A stretch of 64,000 nucleotides of DNA, from NCBI GenBank assembly GCA_030526515.1, contig JAUNCQ010000001.1, positions 99,617 through 163,616 of the forward strand, given 5' to 3'. The notes below the pieces were generated by a model. That model had not been told where the DNA came from and made no database searches. It saw only the letters and a program-made list of their open reading frames with translations. Source of the DNA: Coriobacteriia bacterium. Lineage in GTDB: Bacteria > Actinomycetota > Coriobacteriia > Coriobacteriales > Eggerthellaceae. Within the stretch, counting starts at the first letter, position 1. Each line of letters starts with the position of its first letter. A program made the position numbers and the translations under genes. This document shows, in pieces, positions 34,508-43,009 of the stretch.

Positions 34508-35632
34508 ATGACCAAGGCAACGCGCACGCTTGTAGTGAAGATCGGATCCTCGACGCTGACCGATGCGTCGGGACGCATTGACCACTCCTACCTGGCTGGG
34601 GTCGCCCGCCAGGTGGCTGAGCTGCGCGAGCAGGGCTGGCAGGTGATCATCGTCAGCTCCGGCGCCATCGCCTGCGGCCTTGAGTCCCTGGGAATGCGCA
34701 CCCGTCCCACCGACATGCCCAGCCTCCAGGCTGCGGCATCGGTGGGGCAGAGCGCGTTTTCGGCCGCCTATGCTTCGGCCTTCGAGCCCTTCGGCCTGCT
34801 GACGTCCTCCGTCCTGCTGACCCGACGGGACACCGCCGACCGCACCGCGTACCTGAACGCCCGCGCCACCCTGCGCAGGCTGCTTGAGCTGGGCGTGGTG
34901 CCCATCGTCAACGAAAACGACACCGTGTCCGTCGAGCAGATCCGCTTCGGAGACAACGACACCCTGGCCGCCCTGGTGGCGTGCCTGGTTGAGGCGGACG
35001 AGGTCATCATACTGTCCGACATCGACGGCCTGTACGACGACAATCCTCGCACCAACCCCGAAGCCCAGCTGATCCCGTTGGTGGAGGTCATCACCCCTCA
35101 GATCATGGCCAAGGCCGGCGGCGCCGGGTCCACCGTGGGCTCCGGCGGCATGATCACCAAGATCAAGGCGGCCCGCGTGCTCATGGCGGCCGGCATCCAG
35201 ATGGCCATTGCGCTGGGGTCTTCGCCCAACATCATCTGCGACGTGGCCGGTCGCAGCGCCCGCTGCACCTGGTTCGCCGCTAAGAGCTCCGCCCATGAGA
35301 TCACGCCCCGCAAGCTGTGGATCGCCCTGGGCGACTCTGCCAAGGGCTCGCTGGTGGTGGACGCCGGCGCCCGCAACGCGCTGGTGAACCGTGGCAGCAG
35401 CCTGCTTTCCGTGGGCATTGCCCGCGTCCAGGGTCGCTTCGACGAAGGTGACATCGTGGACGTGGTGGACGAAACAGGGCTGATCGTGGCCCGTGGCAGG
35501 GTTTCCGCCTGCAGCGACGAGATCAGCCTGGCCTGCGGCCTGACCAGCGACGAGCTTTCAGCCAACCGCATCCTGGCCCGCCTGGCGGACCGTCCCATCA
35601 TGCATCGCGATGAGTTGATCGTGTTCGAATAG
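34508..35632 (+). CDS. proB: Glutamate 5-kinase
   Basis: This protein has 374 residues from ATG 34508, one base after the obgE stop; a TTG at 34496 is also in frame. The kinase domain shows TLVVKIGSSTLTD, VIIVSSGAIACGL, VPIVNENDTVS and LSDIDGLYDD. The C-terminal 90 or so residues form a PUA domain, beginning near WIALGDSAKGSLVVDAGA. It phosphorylates glutamate, the first step of proline synthesis, and is normally inhibited by proline. proA follows after a 50-base gap with a good ribosome site. Confidence 0.95.
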   Translation: MTKATRTLVVKIGSSTLTDASGRIDHSYLAGVARQVAELREQGWQVIIVSSGAIACGLESLGMRTRPTDMPSLQAAASVGQSAFSAAYASAFEPFGLLTSSVLLTRRDTADRTAYLNARATLRRLLELGVVPIVNENDTVSVEQIRFGDNDTLAALVACLVEADEVIILSDIDGLYDDNPRTNPEAQLIPLVEVITPQIMAKAGGAGSTVGSGGMITKIKAARVLMAAGIQMAIALGSSPNIICDVAGRSARCTWFAAKSSAHEITPRKLWIALGDSAKGSLVVDAGARNALVNRGSSLLSVGIARVQGRFDEGDIVDVVDETGLIVARGRVSACSDEISLACGLTSDELSANRILARLADRPIMHRDELIVFE

Positions 35633-35682
35633 CCCATTGACCCCGGGGCAGTGGGCCCCGGCCCGACCCCGAGGAGGTCCCC

Positions 35683-36966
35683 ATGACCGAGCTGGCAACC
35701 CAGGTTCGTGAGATCGCGCAGGCAGCGCGCACGGCAAGCGCCGAGCTGGCGCTGAAGACGGCTGACGAGCGAAACCGGGCCCTGCGTGCCATGGCCGCCG
35801 CGCTTCGCGAGAACACGCCGCAGATCATCCAGGCCAACCAGCAGGACATGGAGGCTGCTCGTGCCAAGGGCACCAAGGAAAGCCTGCTTGACCGTCTGAT
35901 GCTGGACGAGGGCCGCATCGAGTCCATGGCCTCTGCCTTGGAGGAGCTGTGCGACCTGCCTGACCCGCTGGGCCAGGTGCAGGAGGAGCGCACCCTGTAC
36001 AACGGCATGGAGCTGAAGCGCGTCAGCGTGCCCCTGGGCGTGGTGGCCGTGGTGTACGAGGCGCGTCCCAACGTCACCGCCGACGCGGCGGGCATCTGCC
36101 TGAAGTCCGGCAACGCCGCCGTCCTGCGCGGCGGCAGCCTGGCAGCCCATTCCAACCAGGCCGTGGCCTCCGTGCTGGCCCGGGCCGCGGAGGGTGCGGG
36201 CATGCCGGCCAACTCCATCTGCGCCATCACCAGCACGGACCGTGCCGCCACCGACGAGCTCATGCAGCTTCACGGCGTGGTGGACGTGCTGATTCCCCGC
36301 GGCGGCGCCGGCCTGATCCGCCATTGCGTGGAGCACTCCAAGGTCCCCGTGATCGAGACCGGCACCGGCAACTGCCACGTGTACGTGCACGCGGACGCCG
36401 ACCTGGACATGGCCCGGGGCATCATCATGAACGCCAAGTGCCGTCGCTACGGCGTGTGCAACGCCGCCGAGACCTTGCTGGTGGATGCTGCCGTTGCCGC
36501 CGAGTTCCTGCCCCCGACCTTCGCCGAGCTGCGCCAGAAGGGCGTGCTACTGCATCTTGACCAGGCTGCGGCCCAGGTTGCGCTGGGGGCTGGCCTGAAG
36601 CAGGGCGAAGATTTCGTCCCGGCAACCGAAGAGGACTGGGCCAACGAGTACCTGGCTCCCGAGCTGGCCGTGCGCACGGTGGAAGGCGTTGGCCAGGCCA
36701 TCGAGCACGTGAACGCCTACGGCACCATGCACTCGGAGGCCATCGTGACCGCGGACCCGCAGGTGGCGGAGGAGTTCCTGAACCGCGTGGACGCCGCAGC
36801 CGTGTATTGGAACGCCTCCACGGCCTTCACTGACGGCGGCCAGTTCGGCCTGGGCGCGGAGATCGGCATCTCCACCCAGAAGCTCCACGCCCGCGGTCCC
36901 TTTGCCCTGGAGGGTCTGACCTCCCATAAGTATCAGCTGCGCGGTACCGGGCAGGTGCGCTCCTAG
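35683..36966 (+). CDS. proA: Gamma-glutamyl phosphate reductase
   Basis: This 427-residue aldehyde dehydrogenase superfamily protein reduces glutamyl phosphate with NADPH to glutamate semialdehyde, the second step to proline. Seen motifs are VVAVVYEARPNVTADAAG, LKSGNAAVLRGGS, IPRGGAGLIR and KCRRYGVCNAAETLLVD with the active-site Cys. It ends TAG at 36966 with nadD starting at the next base. AGGAGGT precedes the start. Confidence 0.96.
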   Translation: MTELATQVREIAQAARTASAELALKTADERNRALRAMAAALRENTPQIIQANQQDMEAARAKGTKESLLDRLMLDEGRIESMASALEELCDLPDPLGQVQEERTLYNGMELKRVSVPLGVVAVVYEARPNVTADAAGICLKSGNAAVLRGGSLAAHSNQAVASVLARAAEGAGMPANSICAITSTDRAATDELMQLHGVVDVLIPRGGAGLIRHCVEHSKVPVIETGTGNCHVYVHADADLDMARGIIMNAKCRRYGVCNAAETLLVDAAVAAEFLPPTFAELRQKGVLLHLDQAAAQVALGAGLKQGEDFVPATEEDWANEYLAPELAVRTVEGVGQAIEHVNAYGTMHSEAIVTADPQVAEEFLNRVDAAAVYWNASTAFTDGGQFGLGAEIGISTQKLHARGPFALEGLTSHKYQLRGTGQVRS

Positions 36967-37626
36967 ATGACGGCGTCTCCCTACGGCGATTTCGCCCAGC
37001 TGGGCTTCGATGGCGCGCCGGCTCGCCTGGGAATCCTGGGCGGCACCTTTGACCCCATCCACTTGGGGCACCTGGCCTGCGCCGAGGCGGCCCGCTGCGA
37101 CCTGGGGCTGGACGGCGTGCTGCTCATGCCCGCCGCGGTGCCGGTGTACAAGCTTGACCAGCAGGTGACCTCTGCGCAGCAGCGCTTGGACATGTGCCGG
37201 CTGGCGGCCCAGGGCAATCCGTTCCTGCAGGTGAGCGATCTGGAGATCGGCCGTGGCGGCCGTACCTACACGGCGGACACCCTGCGCCAGGTGCGGGAGC
37301 ACTTCCCGTCCAACGTGGAGCTGGTCTTCATAGCGGGTCTTGACGCGGCGGCTACCATGCCGAAGTGGCGGGAAAGCCAGGTCATTGCTGACCTGGCTCG
37401 CATTGCGGTGGTGACCAGGCCCGGCTCCGACCTTGCCGACCTGGGCGACCCCCATACGCTGGACGGGCGATTCCGGGTGAGCGTGGTGCGCGCCCCCGAG
37501 CTGGCCATTGCCTCCAGCGACCTGCGGCAGCGGGTGGCTGCTGGCAAATCAATCAGATACCTGGTCCCCGAGCCCGTACGGGAGTACGTGCTTGCGCAGG
37601 GACTGTACGAAAGGAACGACCGATGA
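36967..37626 (+). CDS. nadD: Nicotinate-nucleotide adenylyltransferase
   Basis: This 219-residue protein has LGILGGTFDPIHLGHLACAE, the HxGH nucleotidyltransferase motif (HLGH) in the NadD context. IASSDLRQRVAAGKSIRYLVP gives the SSTxxR-like motif. It converts nicotinate mononucleotide and ATP to deamido-NAD. It begins directly after the proA stop and overlaps the next gene by four bases (ATGA), so the set is cotranscribed. The N-terminal 18 residues before the Rossmann strand are longer than usual; a later start is not supported by a better ribosome site. Confidence 0.94.
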   Translation: MTASPYGDFAQLGFDGAPARLGILGGTFDPIHLGHLACAEAARCDLGLDGVLLMPAAVPVYKLDQQVTSAQQRLDMCRLAAQGNPFLQVSDLEIGRGGRTYTADTLRQVREHFPSNVELVFIAGLDAAATMPKWRESQVIADLARIAVVTRPGSDLADLGDPHTLDGRFRVSVVRAPELAIASSDLRQRVAAGKSIRYLVPEPVREYVLAQGLYERNDR

Positions 37627-38318
37627 CTGACAACATGGAGGTGCAGGGCTCTTCCGAGGAGGCCCTGACCGATGAGTTCTATCAGGCTCGCCGTGCGGAG
37701 ATGGCCCAGCGCGTGCCCGAGCGGCGCTTTGCCCATATCCAGGGCGTGTCGGACACCGCGGTGGAGCTGGCCCGCGTGTACGGCGTGGACGAGCGCAAGG
37801 CGCGCCTGGCCGGCATCCTGCATGACTGGGACAAGCCCTATGACGACGACGGTATCCGCGCTCGTGCGGCCGAGGTCGGACTGGAGGTCGACCCGCTGGT
37901 GCTGCAGTGCATGCCCCAGACCCTGCACGGCCTGACCGCTGCGTACTGGCTGGGCCAGAACTTCCCCCAGATTCCCCATGACGTGCTGCAGGCCGTGTAC
38001 CGCCATACCACCTGCGCGCTGGACATGAGCGACCTGGACATGATCATCTACATTGCGGACTGCCTGGAGCCGGGCCGTCGCTTCGGCCGGGTGGACGACT
38101 ATCGTGCCATGGTGGGGAAGGAGTGCCTGGAGGAGCTGTTCTTCCGGGTGCACGGCTACTGGACCACGCTGATCATCGAAAAGGGCAAGACCATGCACCC
38201 CTGCACCATTGACGTGTGGAACCATTACGCCCTGCGCCACCGTGAGCGCCGGGAGGCGGAGCGCATTGCCGCCGGCCTGGGCCCCATGGTGATCGACCCC
38301 AACGCCGTGGCCGGCTAG
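37623..38318 (+). CDS. yqeK: HD-domain hydrolase, YqeK-like
   Basis: This 231-residue protein has HIQGVSDTAVELA, then AGILHDWDKPY with the HD pair, QAVYRHTT and IIYIADCLEPGR with the last metal-binding Asp. This order and the place between nadD and rsfS match YqeK, which in Bacillus hydrolyses diadenosine tetraphosphate symmetrically. It is longer than YqeK of Bacillus by about 40 residues, mostly at the ends. The ATG overlaps the nadD TGA. Confidence 0.9.
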   Translation: MTDNMEVQGSSEEALTDEFYQARRAEMAQRVPERRFAHIQGVSDTAVELARVYGVDERKARLAGILHDWDKPYDDDGIRARAAEVGLEVDPLVLQCMPQTLHGLTAAYWLGQNFPQIPHDVLQAVYRHTTCALDMSDLDMIIYIADCLEPGRRFGRVDDYRAMVGKECLEELFFRVHGYWTTLIIEKGKTMHPCTIDVWNHYALRHRERREAERIAAGLGPMVIDPNAVAG

Positions 38319-38505
38319 GGGAGGAGCCGCTGCCTGACGTGCCTGCGTGGGCGGATGGGCCGCCGGCGGGTCTTTCGCCCCCTGATGTGAGCGCCGCGGG
38401 ATTGTGGCGTTCTTCTGCGGGGAAATATTTTGCGGCCCTGAGCGGCGGCTATGCGTTAAACTGTGTGATTGCAATTTCAGAAGACTGACTGGGAAGGATA
38501 ATCCC

Positions 38506-38955
38506 ATGACCGATATGATCGAAACCAACGAACTGCCCGTGGAGGAGAAGTCTCCCCGCGAGTGCGCCATCATTGCCGCTCAGGCCGCTGACGAGAAGAA
38601 GGCAACCGACATCATGGTTCAGGAGATGGGCGACCTGACGTCCGTCACCGATTACTTCGTGATCGTGACCGCCTCCAACGAGCGTCAGGTGGAGGCCATC
38701 GTGGACGCCATCGAGGACGACATGCGTGAAAAGGGCGGCGTGAAGCCCCTGGGCCGCGAGTGCGAGGACCGCACCTGGATGCTCCTGGACTTCGGCACTG
38801 TGATCGTGCACGTGTTCCAGCAGCAGGCCCGCGACTACTATCGCCTGGAGGAGCTGTGGAACGACGCTCCCGTCATGGACCTGGCCAAGGAGGCCGGCCT
38901 GACCGAGGTCCAGTACTCCGAGCGCATCGCCCAGCTCATGGGCGTGGAGGAGTAG
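38506..38955 (+). CDS. rsfS: Ribosome silencing factor RsfS
   Basis: This protein has 149 residues from ATG 38506 behind GGAAGGA; a TTG further up is not supported. The core is ATDIMVQEMGDLTSVTDYFVIVTASNERQVEAIVD, EDRTWMLLDFGTVIVHVFQQQARDYYRLEELW, as in the IojAP/YbeB family. It binds L14 on the large subunit and blocks joining with the small subunit when nutrients are low. It lies after yqeK as in many genomes, but here a 187-base gap with the GCCGGCGGGTCTTTCGCCCC sequence divides them. Confidence 0.95.
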   Translation: MTDMIETNELPVEEKSPRECAIIAAQAADEKKATDIMVQEMGDLTSVTDYFVIVTASNERQVEAIVDAIEDDMREKGGVKPLGRECEDRTWMLLDFGTVIVHVFQQQARDYYRLEELWNDAPVMDLAKEAGLTEVQYSERIAQLMGVEE

Positions 38956-39126
38956 GGGCTTCCTGCTTGCATCATCTTGCTTTGCCTGGGGGCGTGGCTG
39001 CGTTGGCGGCTGCGCCCCTTTTGGTTTCAGGGGACGAAAGGGCCGTTGGACGAAGGGGACGCTGGTTGATCGCGGGCGAAAGGGCTGATAGGGGGTGGCG
39101 TAGAAGCCGTTGGAGCCACGTCGGAA

Positions 39127-39157
39127 AACAAAAAAACCCGGCCGAAGCCGGGTTTGC
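39127..39157 (-). terminator. Intrinsic terminator of tRNA-Glu
   Basis: On the minus strand, AAACCCGGC and GCCGGGTTT form a stem around TTCG, followed by a long run of T (the plus-strand A run near 39129-39136). Confidence 0.92.
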
Positions 39158-39164
39158 ATTCAAG

Positions 39165-39239
39165 TGGTGCCCCCAACGGGAATCGAACCCGTGTCTCAGC
39201 CTTGAAAGGGCCGCGTCCTGACCTCTAGACTATGGGGAC
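39165..39239 (-). tRNA. tRNA-Glu (anticodon TTC)
   Basis: The acceptor GTCCCCA pairs with TGGGGGC (one G-T pair), the anticodon loop is CTTTCAA, the T arm is CGGGTTCGATTCCCG, and the CCA is encoded. The length is 75 bases. Confidence 0.96.
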
Positions 39240-39257
39240 ATGCTATGCAGCTAGAAC

Positions 39258-39286
39258 ATTATTGCAAAGGCCCAGGCGAAGCGCAA
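39258..39286 (-). promoter_or_regulatory. Promoter of tRNA-Glu
   Basis: On the minus strand, TTGCGC (39286-39281), a 17-bp spacer and AATAAT (39263-39258), ending 18 bases ahead of the tRNA. Confidence 0.65.
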
Positions 39287-39362
39287 TACCCTTTTGTACA
39301 TTTTTCTCCACAAGTTTGCTATACCCTGCTGACCTGCGGCGGGGTAGGGTAGAATCAACCCC

Positions 39363-40667
39363 ATGGAAAACGCTATGGTGAAAATAGGACCCCACGGGCG
39401 CGTGGTCGAGGACTACACGGTCTTCGATGACGAGCACCCCACGGTCATCATTATGCATGCCGCGGTCGGCTCGGGCCACCGCAGTGCAGCTAAAGCCGTA
39501 GCGGAAGCCTTCGAGATCCTGCGGAAGACCAACGGATCGGTCCCGGACGACCTGCGCGTGGAGTTCCTTGACGTGCTGGAGTTGGGCCGCATCCGCTTCG
39601 ACGGCGACAAGACGGCGTCGTCCTTCACCGGTCCGCTGCGTCCCTACTACGACATCACCTGGCGCTACACGCTGACCGGCCGCCTCCTGTGGGGCGGCGG
39701 CACCGCGTGGTCGCGCATCATGTTCCCGTCCTTCACCCAGCATGTGAAGACGGTGAAGCCCGTGGCCATCGTGGCGACCCACATCACGGCGGCCAACGTG
39801 GCGGTAGGGGCCCGCATGCTGTCCGGGCAGGATTTCCCCGTGGTGTGCGTCCCCACCGACTACGAAACCGAAGGCATGTGGCCGCATAGGTCCACGGACC
39901 TGTTCTGCGTTGCCACTGAGCATATGGCCGAAACCCTGCGTCCCCGCAAGGTGCCGGAGGAATGCATCCGCATCACGGGCATTCCCACCCGCGCGGGCTT
40001 TTCCCAGGACTACGACTGGGAGTCCACCCGCGTGAAGTTCGGCCTGCCGTTGGACAAGAAGGTGGTGCTGGTGCTGGCCGGCGCCCACCTGCCCCAGCCC
40101 TACGTGCGGTTCCGCTCCGCGCTGGACCAGATGATCCCGTACCTGCACCTTTTCTCGGAAATGCAGATGGTGTTCATCGCCGGCCGTGACCAGGAGTATG
40201 CCGCGCACCTGCGCCGGGAAAAGGAGGAGCGCGGCTTGGACAACATGACCGTGCTCGACTACGTGGAGGACATGGCTGCTCTCATGGCGGTATCGGACAT
40301 TGCCATCTGCAAGTCCGGCGGGTTGACCGTCACCGAGTGCCTGTGCGCCCGTCTGCCCATGATCTTGCTCGGCAAGGCATACGGGCAGGAAAACATCAAC
40401 GTGCGCATGCTGACCGCTGCCGGCGCGGCGTCGCATGTGACCACCTATCGCGAGCTCATGGTAGAGCTCCGCAGGATCCTGAGGAATCCCCAGGTCGTTG
40501 AGGCCATGCTGCTCAACGGCGGGTTCATCAGGCGTCCAAACGCCGCGGTCGACATCGCCCTGGCTGCCCTCGATCTGGCAAAGCAGGACGTTCCCAAGAC
40601 CGACCCGCGCAGGAAGAAGCACTTCCTGCACTTCTATCTGGGTGGCAAGCCCGCCCACGTTCGCTAA
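39363..40667 (+). CDS. MGDG-synthase-like/MurG-like glycosyltransferase (glycolipid synthase)
   Basis: This 434-residue GT28-type protein has the N-terminal MGDG synthase signature VIIMHAAVGSGHRSAAKAVAEAF, a middle ITAANVAVGARML, then VVLVLAGAH and the donor-site motif ICKSGGLTVTECLCARLPMIL. Relatives such as UgtP and MGDG synthase add glucose or galactose from UDP-sugar to diacylglycerol on the cytoplasmic membrane face. In Gram-positives the product anchors lipoteichoic acid. It has no signal peptide or membrane helix. It is the first gene of a unit divergent from tRNA-Glu, with the helicase gene 20 bases downstream. Lipid and sugar specificity are unknown. Confidence 0.86.
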   Translation: MENAMVKIGPHGRVVEDYTVFDDEHPTVIIMHAAVGSGHRSAAKAVAEAFEILRKTNGSVPDDLRVEFLDVLELGRIRFDGDKTASSFTGPLRPYYDITWRYTLTGRLLWGGGTAWSRIMFPSFTQHVKTVKPVAIVATHITAANVAVGARMLSGQDFPVVCVPTDYETEGMWPHRSTDLFCVATEHMAETLRPRKVPEECIRITGIPTRAGFSQDYDWESTRVKFGLPLDKKVVLVLAGAHLPQPYVRFRSALDQMIPYLHLFSEMQMVFIAGRDQEYAAHLRREKEERGLDNMTVLDYVEDMAALMAVSDIAICKSGGLTVTECLCARLPMILLGKAYGQENINVRMLTAAGAASHVTTYRELMVELRRILRNPQVVEAMLLNGGFIRRPNAAVDIALAALDLAKQDVPKTDPRRKKHFLHFYLGGKPAHVR

Positions 40668-40687
40668 CGAGAGGAAACCTCATCCAT

Positions 40688-42445
40688 ATGAGCAACTTTG
40701 ATTCCTTGGGCCTTTCTGCCCGAGCACTGGAAGCTGTGTCCCATCTGGGGTACACCGAAGCCACTGAGATCCAGGAGCGCGCCATCCCGCTGGTCCTGGA
40801 AGGCCACGACATCATCGCCGCCGCCAAGACCGGCACCGGCAAGACCGCTGCGTTCAGCCTGCCCTGCATGGACATGCTGGACCCGGCACCTAAGAACAAG
40901 AAGAAGCCTGAGGCCAAGAAGGGCGAAGCCCACGGTCGCAACCGCAGCCGTCGCGGCCAGAAGCAGCGCCAGGGCGCAAACCGCCCCACTGCTGAGGACG
41001 GACGCGCGCCGCGCATGCTGGTGATCACCCCCACCCGTGAGCTCGCAAACCAGATCTGCCAGGTCTGCGAAACCGTGGCGGCGTCCACCGGCCACCAGGT
41101 GCTGTGCGTGGTGGGCGGCCTGTCCTACGGCCCCCAGATCTCCGAGCTGCAGCGCGGCGTTGACGTGCTGATCGCCACTCCGGGCCGCCTGGTCGACCTG
41201 ATCGGCCAGGACGCCGTGGACCTGTCCCTGGTCCAGACCCTGATCCTGGACGAGGCCGACCGCATGCTTGACATGGGCTTCCTGCCTTCTGTCATGCAGA
41301 TCATCGACAAGACCCCGGAGCCGGGCATCCGTCAGACCCTGCTGTTCAGCGCCACCATCGACGACGCCGTCCGCAAGATGTCCCACAAGATCCTGAAGGA
41401 CCCCAAGTCCGTGGAGGTGGCTCATAGGGGCGAAACCGCCGACGGCATCGACCAGTACCTGATCCGCATCTCCCATGCTGCCAAGCCCTCCCTGCTGAAG
41501 GCCGTGCTGGAGCAGCAGGGCGGCAGCCGCATCATCGTTTTCGCCCGCACCCGTCACCGTGCCGACGCCTGCGCCCGCCGCATTCGCAAGATGGGCCTGA
41601 AGGTGGAGGCCATCCACTCCGACCGCACCCAGAACCAGCGCCAGCGCGCCCTGGACGGCTTCGCCAAGGGTCGCGTGAACGTGCTGGTGGCCACCGACGT
41701 GCTGGCTCGCGGTATTGACGTGAGCGGCGTGGACTACGTGGTCAACTATGACCTGCCCACCCAGCCTGAAGACTACGTGCACCGCATCGGCCGTACCGGT
41801 CGCGCCGGCGCCAAGGGCTTGGCCATCAGCTTCGTCAGCCCGGAAACGGAAAGCTTCCTGACCCAGATCGAAAAGCTGATCAAGCAGGACATCCCCACCA
41901 TGGAGGTGCCCGGCTTCGACAAGGCGGCCGCCGAGGCCGATGCCGCCGACCGCTCACTGCAGCTGCAGGCCCGCAGGTCCAAGGATCCCGAGGTGGAGGC
42001 CGTGGCCAAGGAGCTGGCCGAAAAGCGCCGCAAGAAGAGCAAGGCCCAGGCAAAGGCCATGGCCGCAGCTCTGGATGCCGTTGACGGCCAGGGCCGCCGC
42101 AAGCGCACCTCCCCGAAGGGCGCCAACCAGACTGCTCCCGCACCCAAGTCCCGCTCCGGAAAGAAGGGCAAGGGCGGGGCGAAGGCCAAGCCCGCGGGGT
42201 CTGCCCGCCACGACCTGGCCAAGGCCCGCGCTCGTCGCAAGCCTGCAGACGCTGCCGAGCAGCCTCGTCGCAATGACGCCCCGGCCAAGGCCAAGGGCAG
42301 GGGCGCTGCCGGCAAGCCCAAGGCAGGCGCCGGCAAGGGCGCTGCCAAGCGCGTGAAGCGCCCGGTGAAGCCCGCAGCCTCCAAGGGCGACTTCCGCCCC
42401 GGTCGCGCCCATCGCGCAGCCGTTGCAAGCAGCCGTCGCGGCTAA
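40688..42445 (+). CDS. DEAD-box RNA helicase with basic insertion and tail
   Basis: This 585-residue protein has the Q motif (FDSLGLSARALEAVSHLGY ... ATEIQERAIP), AAKTGTGKTAAFSLP, PTRELANQ, LDEADRMLDMGF, LLFSATI, ATDVLARGIDV and HRIGRTGRAG. An insertion of about 45 very basic residues (KKPEAKKGEAHGRNRSRRGQ) lies between motifs I and Ia, which is unusual. The last 200 or so residues are a lysine, alanine and arginine rich tail of the kind that binds rRNA. The family unwinds short RNA duplexes in ribosome assembly and RNA decay. The nearest described groups are RhlE/CshA-like; the exact orthologue is not certain. Confidence 0.93.
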   Translation: MSNFDSLGLSARALEAVSHLGYTEATEIQERAIPLVLEGHDIIAAAKTGTGKTAAFSLPCMDMLDPAPKNKKKPEAKKGEAHGRNRSRRGQKQRQGANRPTAEDGRAPRMLVITPTRELANQICQVCETVAASTGHQVLCVVGGLSYGPQISELQRGVDVLIATPGRLVDLIGQDAVDLSLVQTLILDEADRMLDMGFLPSVMQIIDKTPEPGIRQTLLFSATIDDAVRKMSHKILKDPKSVEVAHRGETADGIDQYLIRISHAAKPSLLKAVLEQQGGSRIIVFARTRHRADACARRIRKMGLKVEAIHSDRTQNQRQRALDGFAKGRVNVLVATDVLARGIDVSGVDYVVNYDLPTQPEDYVHRIGRTGRAGAKGLAISFVSPETESFLTQIEKLIKQDIPTMEVPGFDKAAAEADAADRSLQLQARRSKDPEVEAVAKELAEKRRKKSKAQAKAMAAALDAVDGQGRRKRTSPKGANQTAPAPKSRSGKKGKGGAKAKPAGSARHDLAKARARRKPADAAEQPRRNDAPAKAKGRGAAGKPKAGAGKGAAKRVKRPVKPAASKGDFRPGRAHRAAVASSRRG

Positions 42446-42456
42446 CCTGAGCACTC

Positions 42457-42497
42457 GCCGCCCTTACCGTCCCGCTGACGGAAAGGGCGGCTTCTTG
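42457..42497 (+). terminator. Intrinsic terminator after the helicase gene
   Basis: GCCGCCCTT (42457-42465) pairs with AAGGGCGGC (42483-42491), then TTCTTGCTTT. Confidence 0.78.
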
Positions 42498-42583
42498 CTT
42501 TGGGGGAGGGGTACTCTGTACCTAGGCGTGCGCCGCGTTATTTGCGTTCGCCGGGCACATTGGTCCGGGATGGAAGGAAGGCC

Positions 42584-42940
42584 ATGCGGATAGCAGTTTC
42601 CTGTGACGGCCTTGATGTAGCGCGCCGATTCGGCTTTGCAGAAAGCCTCACCGTGTACACCGTTGAGAACGGCATTGTGACGCGCTGCCAGAACATGCCC
42701 CATCCTCATGACACCCCCACGCATCTGCTCGAGTTGTTCCAGTCCCTGGGAATCTCCATGCTCATCTGCGGTCTGATCAACGTGGAGGAGGCGCGCCTGT
42801 ACTGCGCCCTGGGCGTGGAGGTCATTGCCGGTGCCGTAGGTCCCGCCCGTCAGGCCATGGAGGCAGCCCTGACCCGCCATATGCTGGGTCTGGACGAAAT
42901 GTGCGACGATGACGACGAGGTCACCTGCTGCACCATCTAG
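42584..42940 (+). CDS. NifX/NifB-type dinitrogenase iron-molybdenum cofactor family protein
   Basis: This protein has 118 residues from ATG 42584 behind GGAAGG. It follows the small single-domain NifX-like family: MRIAVSCDGLDVARRFGFAESLTVYTVENG, then LICGLINVEEARLYCALGVEVIAGAVG. Such proteins bind metal clusters, and outside nitrogen fixers their role is unclear. The C-terminal end MCDDDDEVTCCTI carries three Cys that could bind metal. No nitrogenase genes are present. The gene is single, between two terminators. Confidence 0.82.
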   Translation: MRIAVSCDGLDVARRFGFAESLTVYTVENGIVTRCQNMPHPHDTPTHLLELFQSLGISMLICGLINVEEARLYCALGVEVIAGAVGPARQAMEAALTRHMLGLDEMCDDDDEVTCCTI

Positions 42941-42973
42941 GGCGCGTTCTTCGGGAAAATCAAATCTGACTTG

Positions 42974-43006
42974 ATGCATGAAGCCCGTCACGCGGGCTTC
43001 ATGCGT
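42974..43006. terminator. Hairpin between convergent genes, probable terminator
   Basis: GCATGAAGCCCG (42976-42987) pairs perfectly with CGGGCTTCATGC (42993-43004). It lies between the NifX-like gene and the convergent kinase gene; T runs are weak on both strands. Confidence 0.75.
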
Positions 43007-43009
43007 TCT

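Noticed and set aside
42584..42940. Evidence of nitrogen fixation
   Set aside because: Only a small NifX-like protein is present; such proteins are widespread in non-fixers and no nif structural genes are seen.
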